Source of the DNA: Alphaproteobacteria bacterium
Lineage (GTDB): Bacteria > Pseudomonadota > Alphaproteobacteria > Reyranellales > Reyranellaceae
DNA length: 9,687 bases
NCBI GenBank assembly: GCA_013290035.1
Contig: JABCYT010000078.1
Location: 1-9,687, forward strand
Direction of reading: 5' to 3'
Shown here: piece after piece, positions 1-6,529 of the stretch
Position numbering within the stretch: position 1 is the stretch's first letter
Layout: each line of letters starts with the position of its first letter
Notes under the pieces: generated by a model
The model's database searches: none
Told to the model about the DNA's origin: nothing
Seen by the model: the letters and a program-made list of their open reading frames with translations, nothing else
Position numbers and translations under genes: made by a program

Positions 1-105
1 CGCGACCAGCTCGTCGGCAAGATCCAGACCCGCTACGGCATCTCCCACGACCAGGCCGAAGCCCAGGTCAGCGCTTGGGAGCAGAAGCACTCGCGCGACA
101 TGTAG
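1..105 (+). CDS. CsbD-like stress protein, C-terminal fragment
   Basis: The window opens inside this gene; 34 codons and a TAG stop are visible. The segment RDQLVGKIQTRYGIS followed by an acidic/Gln helix and a Trp-Glu pair matches the C-terminal half of the CsbD/YjbJ family, where the pattern is G-K-RDQLVGKIQ-RYGI-DEAE-QV-WE. Family members are small (about 60-70 residues), soluble, helical and abundant under general stress; their molecular function is unknown. The start, promoter and upstream neighbours lie outside the window. A strong intrinsic terminator follows 33 bases after the stop, so the gene is probably transcribed separately from the solute-binding protein gene downstream. The assignment rests on 34 residues, but the motif is distinctive. 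Confidence 0.8.
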   Translation, partial: RDQLVGKIQTRYGISHDQAEAQVSAWEQKHSRDM

Positions 106-138
106 CGTCCGCGACGCTTTGAACGCAGCCGCGCTATT

Positions 139-186
139 CGGGCCGGCCCTCCTGTCGATAGGCAGGCGGACCGGCCCGTTTCTCTT
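139..186 (+). terminator. Rho-independent terminator after the csbD-like gene
   Basis: CGGGCCGG (139-146) pairs perfectly with CCGGCCCG (171-178). The stem continues inward through CC/GG (148-149 with 168-169) and CCTG/CAGG (151-154 with 163-166), interrupted by two single mismatches, and closes on an 8-base loop (155-162). The T-rich run TTTCTCTTT follows directly. GC-rich stem plus T tract is the classical intrinsic terminator layout for the plus strand. Confidence 0.85.
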
Positions 187-234
187 TGCGCCCGATCGCG
201 GTTACGCTGCCCGCCTCTGAGCAAGGGGTGAGGT

Positions 235-1809
235 ATGCGTAACGGTTTGGGGCGTAGGACGATGTTGGCCGGTGGCGCGGGGCTGGGAGCCGCCTCGCTG
301 ATGCGGCCGCGCGGGGCGCGCGCGGCGACGAAGGCGGTGACGGTGGTGCTGGAATCGGAGGTCACCATCCTCGATCCGCACGCCATCACGGCGACCATCA
401 CGCGCACCTTTGGCCTGCACGTCTTCGACATGCTGTTCGCCATGAACGAGCGCGGTGAGATCAAACCGCAGATGGTCGAGAGCTACGACAGCAGCCCCGA
501 CAAGCTCACCTGGGCGTTCGTGCTGCGCGATGGCCTCAAGTGGCATGACGGCAATCCGGTCACCGCGGAGGATTGCGCGGCCTCCCTCAAGCGCTGGGCG
601 GTGCGTGACCCGCTGGGCAAGATGCTGATGGCCGACACCGCCTCGCTCGACGCCGCCGACGCCAAGACCTTCAGGCTCGTGCTGAAGCAGCCCTTCCCGC
701 TGCTGCTCGAGGTCCTCGGCAAGCCCAATGCGCCCTTGCCGGTGATGATGCCGGTCAGGCTGGCCGCAACGCCGGCCGACCAGCGCATCGGCGATCCGGT
801 CGGTTCCGGCCCGTTCCGTTTCCTGAAGGACCAGTGGCGGCCAGGCAGCGCCATGGTGCTGGAGCGCAATCCGGCCTACGTGCCGCGCAAGGAAGCGCCC
901 GATTTCCTCGCCGGTGGCAAGAACGTCAAGATCGACCAGCTCACCTTGCGCGTCATGCCCGACCAGTCGACCGGCGCCAACGCCCTGATGGCGGGCGAGA
1001 TCGATTACATGCAGTACCTGCCCTTCGACATGCTGCCGCTGCTCGAGAAGGACAACGGCGTCAAATTGATGGGGCTGGGCGGCATCCACCAGTTCCAGGG
1101 CAACTTCCGCCTGAACCATGCCTTCCCGCCATTCGACAATCCCGCGGTACGCAAGGTGATGTGGAAGCTGGTCGACCAGGACGCGACCCTGACGGCGATC
1201 GGCGTGCCCGAGCAGTACCGCAGCAAGTCATGCCCATCGTTCTGGATGTGTGGCACGCCGCTCACCACCGACGCCGGCGCCGGCGCAGCCAAGGTCGATC
1301 TCGCCGCGGCGAAAGCGGAGCTCAAGGCCGCGGGGTACAAGGGCGAGCCGGTGATCATCCTCGAAGTCGCGGGTTCGATCAGCCAGACGGCATCGCGCGT
1401 GCTCGCCCAGAACATGCGAGACGCAGGTTTCACCGTCGAAGCGCAGCCGCGCGACTGGCCGACCGTGCTGGCGCGGCGTGCCAAGAAGGACGGCTGGTCG
1501 ATGTTCCCGGTCTACTCCAACGGCACCGACATGTACTCGCCGCTGACGCATTTCTATGTCGCGGCGACCTGCAACGACTTTCCAGGCTGGTCGTGCGACA
1601 ACCGAATTCCGGAGCTTTTGAAGGCCTTCGCGCGCGCTGCCTCGCTCGACGAGCGCAAGAAGATCGCGGCGGAGGTCCAGGTCATCGCCTACGAACTGGT
1701 GCCGTCCCTGATGTGGGGCCAGTTCACCATTCCGGCCGGCTACCGCAGCGACCTCAAAGGGTTGATCCAATCCGACTATCCCATGTTCTGGGAGGTCGAC
1801 CGGACATGA
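235..1809 (+). CDS. ABC transporter solute-binding protein, family 5 (peptide/nickel/opine type), Tat-exported
   Basis: A 524-residue periplasmic binding protein of the SBP_bac_5 (DppA/OppA-like) family. These capture peptides or other organic solutes for an ABC importer. The start ATG has AAGGGG six bases upstream. The N-terminus carries a twin-arginine signal: GRRTML at 6-11, a hydrophobic Gly/Ala stretch at 12-22 and an A-R-A cleavage motif at 28-30. The mature part has family hallmarks: LDPH (47-50), W-x-F-x-LRDGLKWHDG-P (93-108), the VGSGPFRF block (189-196) and the ALMAGEIDY block (250-258). Four cysteines in two close pairs (C333/C339 and C446/C454) could form periplasmic disulfides. 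No permease or ATPase gene is present in the window, so it is an orphan binding protein here. The ligand cannot be read from the sequence. Its stop overlaps the start of the acetyltransferase gene. Confidence 0.92.
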   Translation: MRNGLGRRTMLAGGAGLGAASLMRPRGARAATKAVTVVLESEVTILDPHAITATITRTFGLHVFDMLFAMNERGEIKPQMVESYDSSPDKLTWAFVLRDGLKWHDGNPVTAEDCAASLKRWAVRDPLGKMLMADTASLDAADAKTFRLVLKQPFPLLLEVLGKPNAPLPVMMPVRLAATPADQRIGDPVGSGPFRFLKDQWRPGSAMVLERNPAYVPRKEAPDFLAGGKNVKIDQLTLRVMPDQSTGANALMAGEIDYMQYLPFDMLPLLEKDNGVKLMGLGGIHQFQGNFRLNHAFPPFDNPAVRKVMWKLVDQDATLTAIGVPEQYRSKSCPSFWMCGTPLTTDAGAGAAKVDLAAAKAELKAAGYKGEPVIILEVAGSISQTASRVLAQNMRDAGFTVEAQPRDWPTVLARRAKKDGWSMFPVYSNGTDMYSPLTHFYVAATCNDFPGWSCDNRIPELLKAFARAASLDERKKIAAEVQVIAYELVPSLMWGQFTIPAGYRSDLKGLIQSDYPMFWEVDRT

Positions 1810-2072
1810 CGGTGAGACACAACGCAGCGGAGAGCCGCTACGAGCTCGACACCGAGCATGGTCTCGCCGTGGCCGTCTATCGCGAGCAGGGTGATCGCGC
1901 GATCTTCACGCACACCGAGGTGCCGGCGGCCGACGAGGGCAAGGGCATCGGCGCGCGCCTGGTGCGTGCCGCGCTCGACGATACCCGCAAACGCGGCTTC
2001 AAGATCGTGCCGGCCTGCAGCTTCGTGGCGGCCTTCGTGCGACGGCATCCGGAGTACAACGACGCGCCGTGA
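1806..2072 (+). CDS. Small GNAT-like N-acetyltransferase, YjdJ/Acetyltransf_CG type
   Basis: An 88-residue protein that starts at an ATG overlapping the TGA of the solute-binding protein gene (ATGA), implying translational coupling. It is the minimal GNAT fold of the YjdJ/Acetyltransf_CG family. It has beta strands around AVAVYREQGDRAIFTHTEV, the acetyl-CoA pyrophosphate loop E-G-K-G-I-G-A (44-50) and the family signature PACSFVAAFVRRHPEY (69-84) with the conserved Cys71. Members are roughly 85-105 residues long, so this one is complete. They bind acetyl-CoA, but the acceptor substrate is unknown. The C-terminal RHPEY-D motif is strongly family-specific. Its placement directly after a transport binding protein could be a functional link or merely shared transcription; the sequence does not decide. 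Confidence 0.88.
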   Translation: MTVRHNAAESRYELDTEHGLAVAVYREQGDRAIFTHTEVPAADEGKGIGARLVRAALDDTRKRGFKIVPACSFVAAFVRRHPEYNDAP

Positions 2073-2076
2073 TCCC

Positions 2077-2475
2077 TCACGTTGCGCGCATCGCCAGGAA
2101 GGCCGCGGCCGCGGCGGTAGCCGTCACGACGGCGCCCCAGGCGAGATCGACGAGGCTCACCGTCAACGGCCAGCCGCGCAGCGTCGCGAGGTTCGTCAAG
2201 TCATAGGCGGCGTAGACGCAAAAGCCGAACAACGCGCCGAACAGCGCCGCCGAAATCCATGACGCGGCCAACGGCACGGCGAACACGACGATTCCCAGAG
2301 CGTGGATGAGGTAGAATAGAATTGCCGCATACCAGTGGGGCTGCTCGAGCAGGAGCTGGCCCAACCGCGCCTTGTAGAACTCGCGGCTCACGAGCCCGAG
2401 CCATGCGGCATCGAGGATTGCCAGGGTTATGAGCGTCGCAAGGTAGCCGACGAGCCAGGTCTTCATCGGCCCCAT
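2077..2475 (-). CDS. DUF2177 family four-helix membrane protein
   Basis: A 132-residue integral membrane protein. Four hydrophobic segments are visible at about residues 5-27, 49-70, 75-93 and 107-128. It carries the DUF2177 signatures: L-D-A-A-W-L-G (21-27) in the first helix, FYKARLG (33-39) after it, and YDLTNLATLRGWP (91-103) before the last helix. The function of the family is unknown. The first ATG (2475) and a second ATG three codons in (2466, giving MKTWLVGYL) are both possible. Relatives usually begin close to the second, and neither has a strong ribosome binding site. It lies 24 bases downstream of a 42-residue membrane protein gene on the same strand, suggesting co-transcription. 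Its 3' end faces the acetyltransferase gene with a 4-base gap. Confidence 0.87.
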   Translation of the reverse strand: MGPMKTWLVGYLATLITLAILDAAWLGLVSREFYKARLGQLLLEQPHWYAAILFYLIHALGIVVFAVPLAASWISAALFGALFGFCVYAAYDLTNLATLRGWPLTVSLVDLAWGAVVTATAAAAAFLAMRAT

Positions 2476-2499
2476 TCTAGCCTGCCGGGCGCGGCGAAC

Positions 2500-2628
2500 C
2501 TATTTGGGGAACAGGAACAGCCAAGCCAGCGCCACAACCGCACCGACGGACGACAGGGCCAGGACCGTGAGGACGCGACCACTGACGACGCCGCTGCGCG
2601 CCTCGACAGGCGTGAGTTCGCGTTCCAT
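2500..2628 (-). CDS. 42-residue single-span membrane protein, uncharacterised
   Basis: A short reading frame below usual gene-calling limits. It starts at an ATG with GGAGG four bases upstream (2633-2637, minus strand) and ends at TAG. The product has a charged N-terminus, MERELTPVEARSG, then a hydrophobic helix from about residue 19 to 40 (VLTVLALSSVGAVVALAWL and on) and ends Pro-Lys. The LTP-x-EAR-x-G opening followed by one transmembrane helix recalls small hypothetical proteins I associate with alphaproteobacteria; I could not search for them. The frame, ribosome binding site and protein-like composition support a real gene. It precedes the DUF2177 gene by 24 bases and probably shares its transcript. 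Function unknown. Confidence 0.68.
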   Translation of the reverse strand: MERELTPVEARSGVVSGRVLTVLALSSVGAVVALAWLFLFPK

Positions 2629-2704
2629 GGGGCCTCCATTTGCCTTGTTCTCAGGGACGTGAAGGGAACGCCCCATCGAGGCCCGGGTTGCCCGGCCGCT
2701 CTCC

Positions 2705-2729
2705 GGAACCGGCCTGTCCCGGCGGCGTT
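2705..2729 (+). promoter_or_regulatory. Candidate EcfG (general stress sigma factor) promoter
   Basis: GGAAC (2705-2709), a 16-base spacer and CGTT (2726-2729) match exactly the alphaproteobacterial EcfG-type -35/-10 consensus (GGAAC-N16/17-CGTT). It sits 29 bases before the DUF1328 start and 16 bases before its AAGGAG ribosome binding site, a natural leader length. Membrane proteins of the DUF1328 type are common stress-regulon members, which fits. No comparable element was found near the other gene starts. Confidence 0.65.
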
Positions 2730-2758
2730 AACGCGTCGAAGCTCAAAGGAGTTAAGAA

Positions 2759-2926
2759 ATGTTGTATTGGGCGCTGATGTTCCTCGTGATCGCGCTGGTG
2801 GCCGCAGTGTTCGGCTTCGGCGGGATCGCCTCTACGGCGACAGGCATGGCGCAAATACTATTCGTCATTGCCCTGGTGCTGTTCATCGTCAGCCTGTTCG
2901 CAGGCTTCCTGAGGCGAAACCTCTAG
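2759..2926 (+). CDS. DUF1328/YtjA (UPF0391) small membrane protein
   Basis: A 55-residue inner-membrane protein, the usual length of the family. It opens [20 protein letters not shown] and continues G-G-I-A, followed by an alanine/threonine turn, a second hydrophobic helix (about 30-50) and the ending F-L-R-R-N-L. This two-helix pattern with LYWAL at the start and LRR at the end defines DUF1328. The start is fixed by AAGGAG (2746-2751) seven bases upstream. An EcfG-like promoter precedes it, suggesting induction by general stress. Function is unknown. Its TAG stop lies inside a palindromic CTAG that also supplies the stop of the opposing ATP-grasp-like gene. Confidence 0.92.
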   Translation: MLYWALMFLVIALVAAVFGFGGIASTATGMAQILFVIALVLFIVSLFAGFLRRNL

Positions 2927-3897
2927 CTGGACGCGCCGGCCGTTTCGAAATAGGCGCGCAGCATCTCGCGCGCGGCGTCGCCGGCCGCGCGGTCCCAGCA
3001 ATTGACGATGGCCACACGAAAGCCACCCGGCGGCATGGCATGTCGGTCGGGCGGCACGTTTTCGTGAAAGGTGATCTGCAGGCTCGAAACGCCGGGCAGG
3101 CTGGCGGCTTTATGCTGCAGCTCCGCCGGTGGATGGCGATAGCGCCGCCCGTGCGGGGCGAACAGCACGACGCTGTAGCCGGTGCGTCGCTTGGAATCGT
3201 CGAAGCGCCACTCGCCTTTTGCATAGAGGCCGACCAGGGCCTCGACCCAGCCCGCACCATAGAGATCCGGCCACTGGTCGGCGAAGCGCAAATGGGCTTC
3301 GATGATGCGGCCATCGATGGTTTCGAGATTCATCATGCCGGTGTAGCCCGCGAGATGGCGCCGGCACCAGGCGCCGCACCATTCCTCGACGGCGGGCTCC
3401 GCTTCGGCGCGGACCTCCCAGCAGTCGAACGTTCCGCCGCCGCTGGCGATCCCGCCGGCATGGCGCCACCACACCGGCACGCCATCTATCAGGGCAACAT
3501 CGCTGCTGATGTGCTTGCCTTCGAGCAAGGTCGACCACATATGACCGGGCTGGTAGGCGACGGCGTAGTCGTCGGCCGACGCCAGCGGGCGGCTGCCGAC
3601 GCCCATGCCCTTTAGGTTGTAGATCGGCTTGGAGAACACCGGATAATTCTGCGGAGCGATGCCGTGCGGTGCAGCATTGAGGCCCTGGCTCACGGCAACG
3701 GCGAGTTTGTCATAAATCCAGCGATGCGCGGGGTTCCAGAGCCAGCCGTCGCTGTCCTCAGTGGGAATGAAAACGTCTGCAGGGCAGGCGGCATTCTCGA
3801 AATATTGAGTGCGCCACGGGTCGATCTCACAAATCGGCACTTGCGTCCTCGGGTCGACGAGAGAAGGCTGTGCACAGTGAGTGGGCGACCTGAGCAT
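2923..3897 (-). CDS. ATP-grasp-like protein of unknown substrate
   Basis: A 324-residue soluble protein with the layout of an ATP-grasp ligase. A Lys before a glycine-rich loop, [14 protein letters not shown] (89-102), would bind ATP phosphates. An acidic strand follows, with [16 protein letters not shown] (124-139) and WWRHAGG (143-149). Late in the fold comes [12 protein letters not shown] (185-196), then R-I-I-E-A-H-L-R (197-204), supplying the Asn190, Glu192, Glu200 and Arg204 typical of the metal/ATP site. I infer the fold from these motifs; the reaction and substrate are not evident. ATP-grasp enzymes generally join a carboxylate to an amine or thiol through an acyl phosphate. The ATG start (AGGCGG about five bases upstream) lies 47 bases from the divergently transcribed egtB. 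Its stop shares CTAG with the DUF1328 gene. No signal peptide is visible. A non-catalytic relative of ATP-grasp cannot be excluded. Confidence 0.72.
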   Translation of the reverse strand: MLRSPTHCAQPSLVDPRTQVPICEIDPWRTQYFENAACPADVFIPTEDSDGWLWNPAHRWIYDKLAVAVSQGLNAAPHGIAPQNYPVFSKPIYNLKGMGVGSRPLASADDYAVAYQPGHMWSTLLEGKHISSDVALIDGVPVWWRHAGGIASGGGTFDCWEVRAEAEPAVEEWCGAWCRRHLAGYTGMMNLETIDGRIIEAHLRFADQWPDLYGAGWVEALVGLYAKGEWRFDDSKRRTGYSVVLFAPHGRRYRHPPAELQHKAASLPGVSSLQITFHENVPPDRHAMPPGGFRVAIVNCWDRAAGDAAREMLRAYFETAGASS

Positions 3898-3935
3898 TGC
3901 AACCGCCTATTGTCGCCCGCCGTTGCGACCGGTGC

Positions 3936-3940
3936 GGAGG
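3936..3940 (+). promoter_or_regulatory. Ribosome binding site that decides the egtB start
   Basis: GGAGG lies four bases before GTG at 3945. No ATG occurs in frame near the conserved N-terminus, and the alternative TTG at 3897 has no such site and would add 16 residues unlike EgtB, so the GTG start is preferred. Confidence 0.6.
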
Positions 3941-3944
3941 TGTC

Positions 3945-5138
3945 GTGTCCAACCTGATAACGCGTCCCGTGCCGGCGCAAGGCTCCAGCAGCGCCGAGCA
4001 CTTCTTGTCTGTCCGCAACGTGACAGAGCACTTGGCCGCACCACTGTCGGCAGAAGACCAAACCGTCCAATCGATGCCCGACGCCAGTCCGACCAAATGG
4101 CATCTCGCGCACACGACCTGGTTCTTCGAGACGTTCCTGCTGCGGCCATACGCGCCGGACTACCGGGTGTTCGACCCGGCTTATGAATATCTTTTCAACT
4201 CCTACTACGAGGCGGTTGGTCCCCGGCACCCGCGGCCGCAGCGCGGCATGATCACCCGCCCTGGCGTCGAGGAGATTCTGGCCTATCGCCGCCACGTCTC
4301 CGGCGCGATGGCTTCACTGCTGACAAAAAGTGACAACCAGATCGATCAGCTTGTCGAACTCGGGCTTCACCATGAGCAGCAGCACCAGGAACTTTTGTTG
4401 ATGGACGCCAAGCACCTGCTGGCCCAGAACCCGCTCAAGCCCGCTTACGAAACGGCTGTTGCGCCGAAGGGCGACGCTTGGCCGCTTGCCTGGCGCGAGT
4501 TCGAAGGCGGACTTCTAGAGATCGGCCACGACGGCACGGGCTTCGCCTTCGACAATGAAGGCCCTCGGCATCGCGTCTGGCTGGAGCCATTCGCGCTCGC
4601 GACGCGGCCCGTGAGTTGCGGCGAATATCTCGCTTTCATGGCAGACGGCGGCTACCGGCGGCCGGAGTTCTGGCTGTCGGCGGGTTGGGACTGCGTCGGC
4701 CAGCGCGACTGGCAGGCGCCGCTTTATTGGGAGAGGGATGGCGAGAGCTGGCAGGTCTTCACGCTCTCCGGCCTCAAGCCGGTCGATCCGGTCCAGCCGG
4801 TGTGCCACGTCAGCGCCTATGAGGCCGCGGCCTTCGCCAAGTGGTCGGGCAAGCGCCTGCCGCGCGAGCAGGAATGGGAGACGGCGGCGGGTGCGGTGGA
4901 GGGGATCGGCCAGGTCTGGGAATGGACCGCCTCTCCTTACGTCGCCTATCCCGGCTATCGCGAGCCGGCGGGCGCGATCGGCGAATACAACGGCAAGTTC
5001 ATGGCCAACCAGATGGTGCTGCGCGGCGGCTGCGCGGCGACCCCGGCCGGCCATGCGCGCACGACCTATCGGAACTTCTTTCCGCCGGACGCGCGCTGGA
5101 TGTTCGGTGGACTTCGTTTGGCGGAGGATCTGCGATGA
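3945..5138 (+). CDS. egtB: Ergothioneine biosynthesis sulfoxide synthase EgtB
   Basis: A 397-residue non-heme iron enzyme. It uses oxygen to join the sulfur of a cysteine-containing thiol to the imidazole of hercynine, the second step of ergothioneine synthesis. The N-terminal DinB-like domain carries the iron ligands: WHLAH (52-56) and HHEQQHQE (142-149, an H-x3-H-x-E motif with H143 and H147). The C-terminal half (about 190-397) is an FGE-sulfatase domain ending with [25 protein letters not shown] and [17 protein letters not shown] Tyr-Tyr pair (87-88, in FNSYYEAVG) stands where mycobacterial EgtB has the arginine-bearing substrate loop. This resembles the type II architecture described for Chloracidobacterium EgtB and leaves the thiol donor (cysteine or gamma-glutamylcysteine) open. 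The segment between W-E-T-A-A and VWEWT is compact compared with mycobacterial EgtB. GTG start; the stop overlaps the egtD start (ATGA). Confidence 0.95.
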   Translation: MSNLITRPVPAQGSSSAEHFLSVRNVTEHLAAPLSAEDQTVQSMPDASPTKWHLAHTTWFFETFLLRPYAPDYRVFDPAYEYLFNSYYEAVGPRHPRPQRGMITRPGVEEILAYRRHVSGAMASLLTKSDNQIDQLVELGLHHEQQHQELLLMDAKHLLAQNPLKPAYETAVAPKGDAWPLAWREFEGGLLEIGHDGTGFAFDNEGPRHRVWLEPFALATRPVSCGEYLAFMADGGYRRPEFWLSAGWDCVGQRDWQAPLYWERDGESWQVFTLSGLKPVDPVQPVCHVSAYEAAAFAKWSGKRLPREQEWETAAGAVEGIGQVWEWTASPYVAYPGYREPAGAIGEYNGKFMANQMVLRGGCAATPAGHARTTYRNFFPPDARWMFGGLRLAEDLR

Positions 5139-6103
5139 ACGGCCCGGCTCTTGTCCTCGAACGCTCCGAGGCTGACGATCGCGCGGAATTCAGGCAGGCG
5201 GTGCTGACGGGGCTCGCGCGCACGCCGCGCGCCATTCCCGCCAAATTCCTCTACGACGCGCGCGGCTCGGCGCTGTTCGACCAGATCTGCGAATTGCCCG
5301 AATATTATCTGACGCGCACGGAGACCGGCATTCTGCGCCAATGCGTTGCCGAGCTTGCCGTATTGGCCGGCCCTGGCTGCGCGCTGGTCGAGTTCGGTAG
5401 CGGCTCGAGCGTGAAGTCTCGCCTGCTGCTCGAGGGGCTGCGCGATCTCTCGGCCTATGTGCCGATCGACATCTCCCGCCAGCATCTCGATGCCACGGCG
5501 GCACGACTGCGCCGGGATTATCCGGGCCTGAATGTCCAGCCGGTTTGCGCCGACTACATGGCGCTCACCGAGCTGCCGGCCGAGGTGAACGGCGCGCCGC
5601 GGCTCGGCTTCTTCCCGGGCTCGACCATCGGCAATCTCGAGCCTGCCGAGGCCACTGCTTTCCTGCGCCGCGCCCGTTTGCTCCTGGGACCGACCGGCGC
5701 GCTGGTGATGGGGGTCGATCTCAAGAAGGATCCACGCCGTCTTCACGACGCCTACAACGACTCGGCGGGCGTCACCGCCGAGTTCACGCTCAATCTGCTG
5801 CGCCGCATGAACCGCGAGCTCGAGGCCAATTTCGACCTTTCGGGCTTCGCCCATGAGGCCTTCTACAACGCCGCCGAAGGCCGCATCGAGATCTACTTCA
5901 AGAGCCTGCATCCGCAGACCGTGACCGTCGCCGGCCGCAGCTTCGCCTTTGCGCAAGGCGAGCGGGTCCATACCGAGTATTCCTACAAGTACGACGATGC
6001 CGGCATCTCAGCTCTGGCGCGCAGCGGCGGCTTCTCCATCGACCGCACCTGGACCGATCCGGCGCGCCTGTTTGCGGTAACCTATCTGGAAGCTGCTCCC
6101 TGA
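5135..6103 (+). CDS. egtD: L-histidine N-alpha-methyltransferase EgtD
   Basis: A 322-residue SAM-dependent enzyme that trimethylates the alpha-amino group of histidine to hercynine, the first step of ergothioneine synthesis. Family motifs in order: [11 protein letters not shown] (35-45), [10 protein letters not shown] (54-63), the SAM-binding VEFGSGSS (85-92), [14 protein letters not shown] (159-172) with Asn167, [12 protein letters not shown] (206-217) with Tyr207, and HTEYSYKY (279-286). Glu281 and Ser283 correspond to histidine-binding residues of mycobacterial EgtD. Length is normal for the family. GGAGG lies eight bases before the ATG, which overlaps the egtB stop (ATGA), so the two are translationally coupled. 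egtA, egtC and egtE are not present here. The two-gene egtBD form is common in proteobacteria, with a separate C-S lyase finishing the pathway. Confidence 0.97.
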   Translation: MNGPALVLERSEADDRAEFRQAVLTGLARTPRAIPAKFLYDARGSALFDQICELPEYYLTRTETGILRQCVAELAVLAGPGCALVEFGSGSSVKSRLLLEGLRDLSAYVPIDISRQHLDATAARLRRDYPGLNVQPVCADYMALTELPAEVNGAPRLGFFPGSTIGNLEPAEATAFLRRARLLLGPTGALVMGVDLKKDPRRLHDAYNDSAGVTAEFTLNLLRRMNRELEANFDLSGFAHEAFYNAAEGRIEIYFKSLHPQTVTVAGRSFAFAQGERVHTEYSYKYDDAGISALARSGGFSIDRTWTDPARLFAVTYLEAAP

Positions 6104-6110
6104 AGCAGGC

Positions 6111-6142
6111 AGCCCGCCCCCAGGTTTCCCCGGGGACGGGCT
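6111..6142 (+). terminator. Hairpin after egtD, possible bidirectional terminator
   Basis: AGCCCG (6111-6116) pairs with CGGGCT (6137-6142). The stem continues as CCCC/GGGG and GG/CC with two single mismatches, around a 4-base loop. It begins eight bases after the egtD stop and lies between convergent transcription units. There is no T tract on either side, so it may act as a weak terminator or a 3' mRNA-stabilising hairpin. Confidence 0.45.
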
Positions 6143-6268
6143 ATAGGTCGAGTGGGGAGAGTGGCATCGCTGAGCGGGGGCAGGGCGATACCGGTACTCG
6201 ACCAATGTCTCTTCAACGACACCGGCCAAGAAAAGTTGCCGACGGCGGCCAAGAATCTTTTCCAGAAG

Positions 6269-6529
6269 CTAAGTGCCTGATTCGATGGACTCTTGTGCTT
6301 CAAGCTTGGCGAGAAGCTCGCGATGGAGAACGTCGTCCCGCACCTTGGGCAGCATCTCGCGCAGCAGTTCGGCATGGGGCCGGCCGGCATTTTCGGCCTC
6401 CGCTAGCGCTTTCAGGAAGGCTGCAATCTCCGCTTTGGTCGCGAAACCCATGTAGGCGTCGTCGGCCGCTTGGGCGAGGCAGGCGGGAGAGCTCGGCTCC
6501 TTGGGTTGGTCTTGGGGTTTGTCCGTCAT
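6269..6529 (-). CDS. 86-residue helical protein of unknown function coupled to the amidohydrolase gene
   Basis: A small soluble protein. It has a Pro/Gln/Lys-rich N-terminus (1-15), then a block ACLAQAADDAYMGFA (16-30) and two predicted helices: KAEIAAFLKALAEAENAG (32-49) and one around LPKVRDDVLHRELLAKLEAQE (59-79). The ADDAYMGF and FLKALAEAENAG elements recall small proteins I remember as DUF6306, but I could not check this. The ATG at 6529 overlaps the stop of the amidohydrolase gene (ATGA), and I prefer it to the in-frame GTG at 6541, which lies inside that gene. It is the last gene of a probable three-gene minus-strand operon. No transmembrane segment, signal peptide or recognisable catalytic motif is visible. 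Confidence 0.8.
   Translation of the reverse strand: MTDKPQDQPKEPSSPACLAQAADDAYMGFATKAEIAAFLKALAEAENAGRPHAELLREMLPKVRDDVLHRELLAKLEAQESIESGT

Noticed and set aside
202..1119. A 305-residue minus-strand frame inside the solute-binding protein gene
   Set aside because: It is rich in His, Arg and Gln with no motif and lies antisense to a convincing family 5 binding protein.
834..2072. A long plus-strand frame running through the solute-binding protein gene into the acetyltransferase
   Set aside because: Only the last 88 codons, from 1806, are real. The earlier part is Arg/Ala/Gly-rich and out of frame with a well-conserved binding protein.
2335..3615. A 426-residue plus-strand frame opposite the DUF2177, small membrane protein and ATP-grasp-like genes
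   Set aside because: It is antisense to several recognisable genes, runs over the DUF1328 gene in another frame and has no domain-like composition. It is a typical GC-rich shadow.
3897..3944. A TTG start for egtB at 3897, overlapping the ATP-grasp-like start
   Set aside because: The 16 extra residues are unlike EgtB N-termini and lack a ribosome binding site. GTG at 3945 with GGAGG upstream is better.
5066..5971. A 301-residue minus-strand frame opposite egtD
   Set aside because: It mirrors the codon pattern of egtD, which carries all its family motifs, and has no ribosome binding site or recognisable domain.
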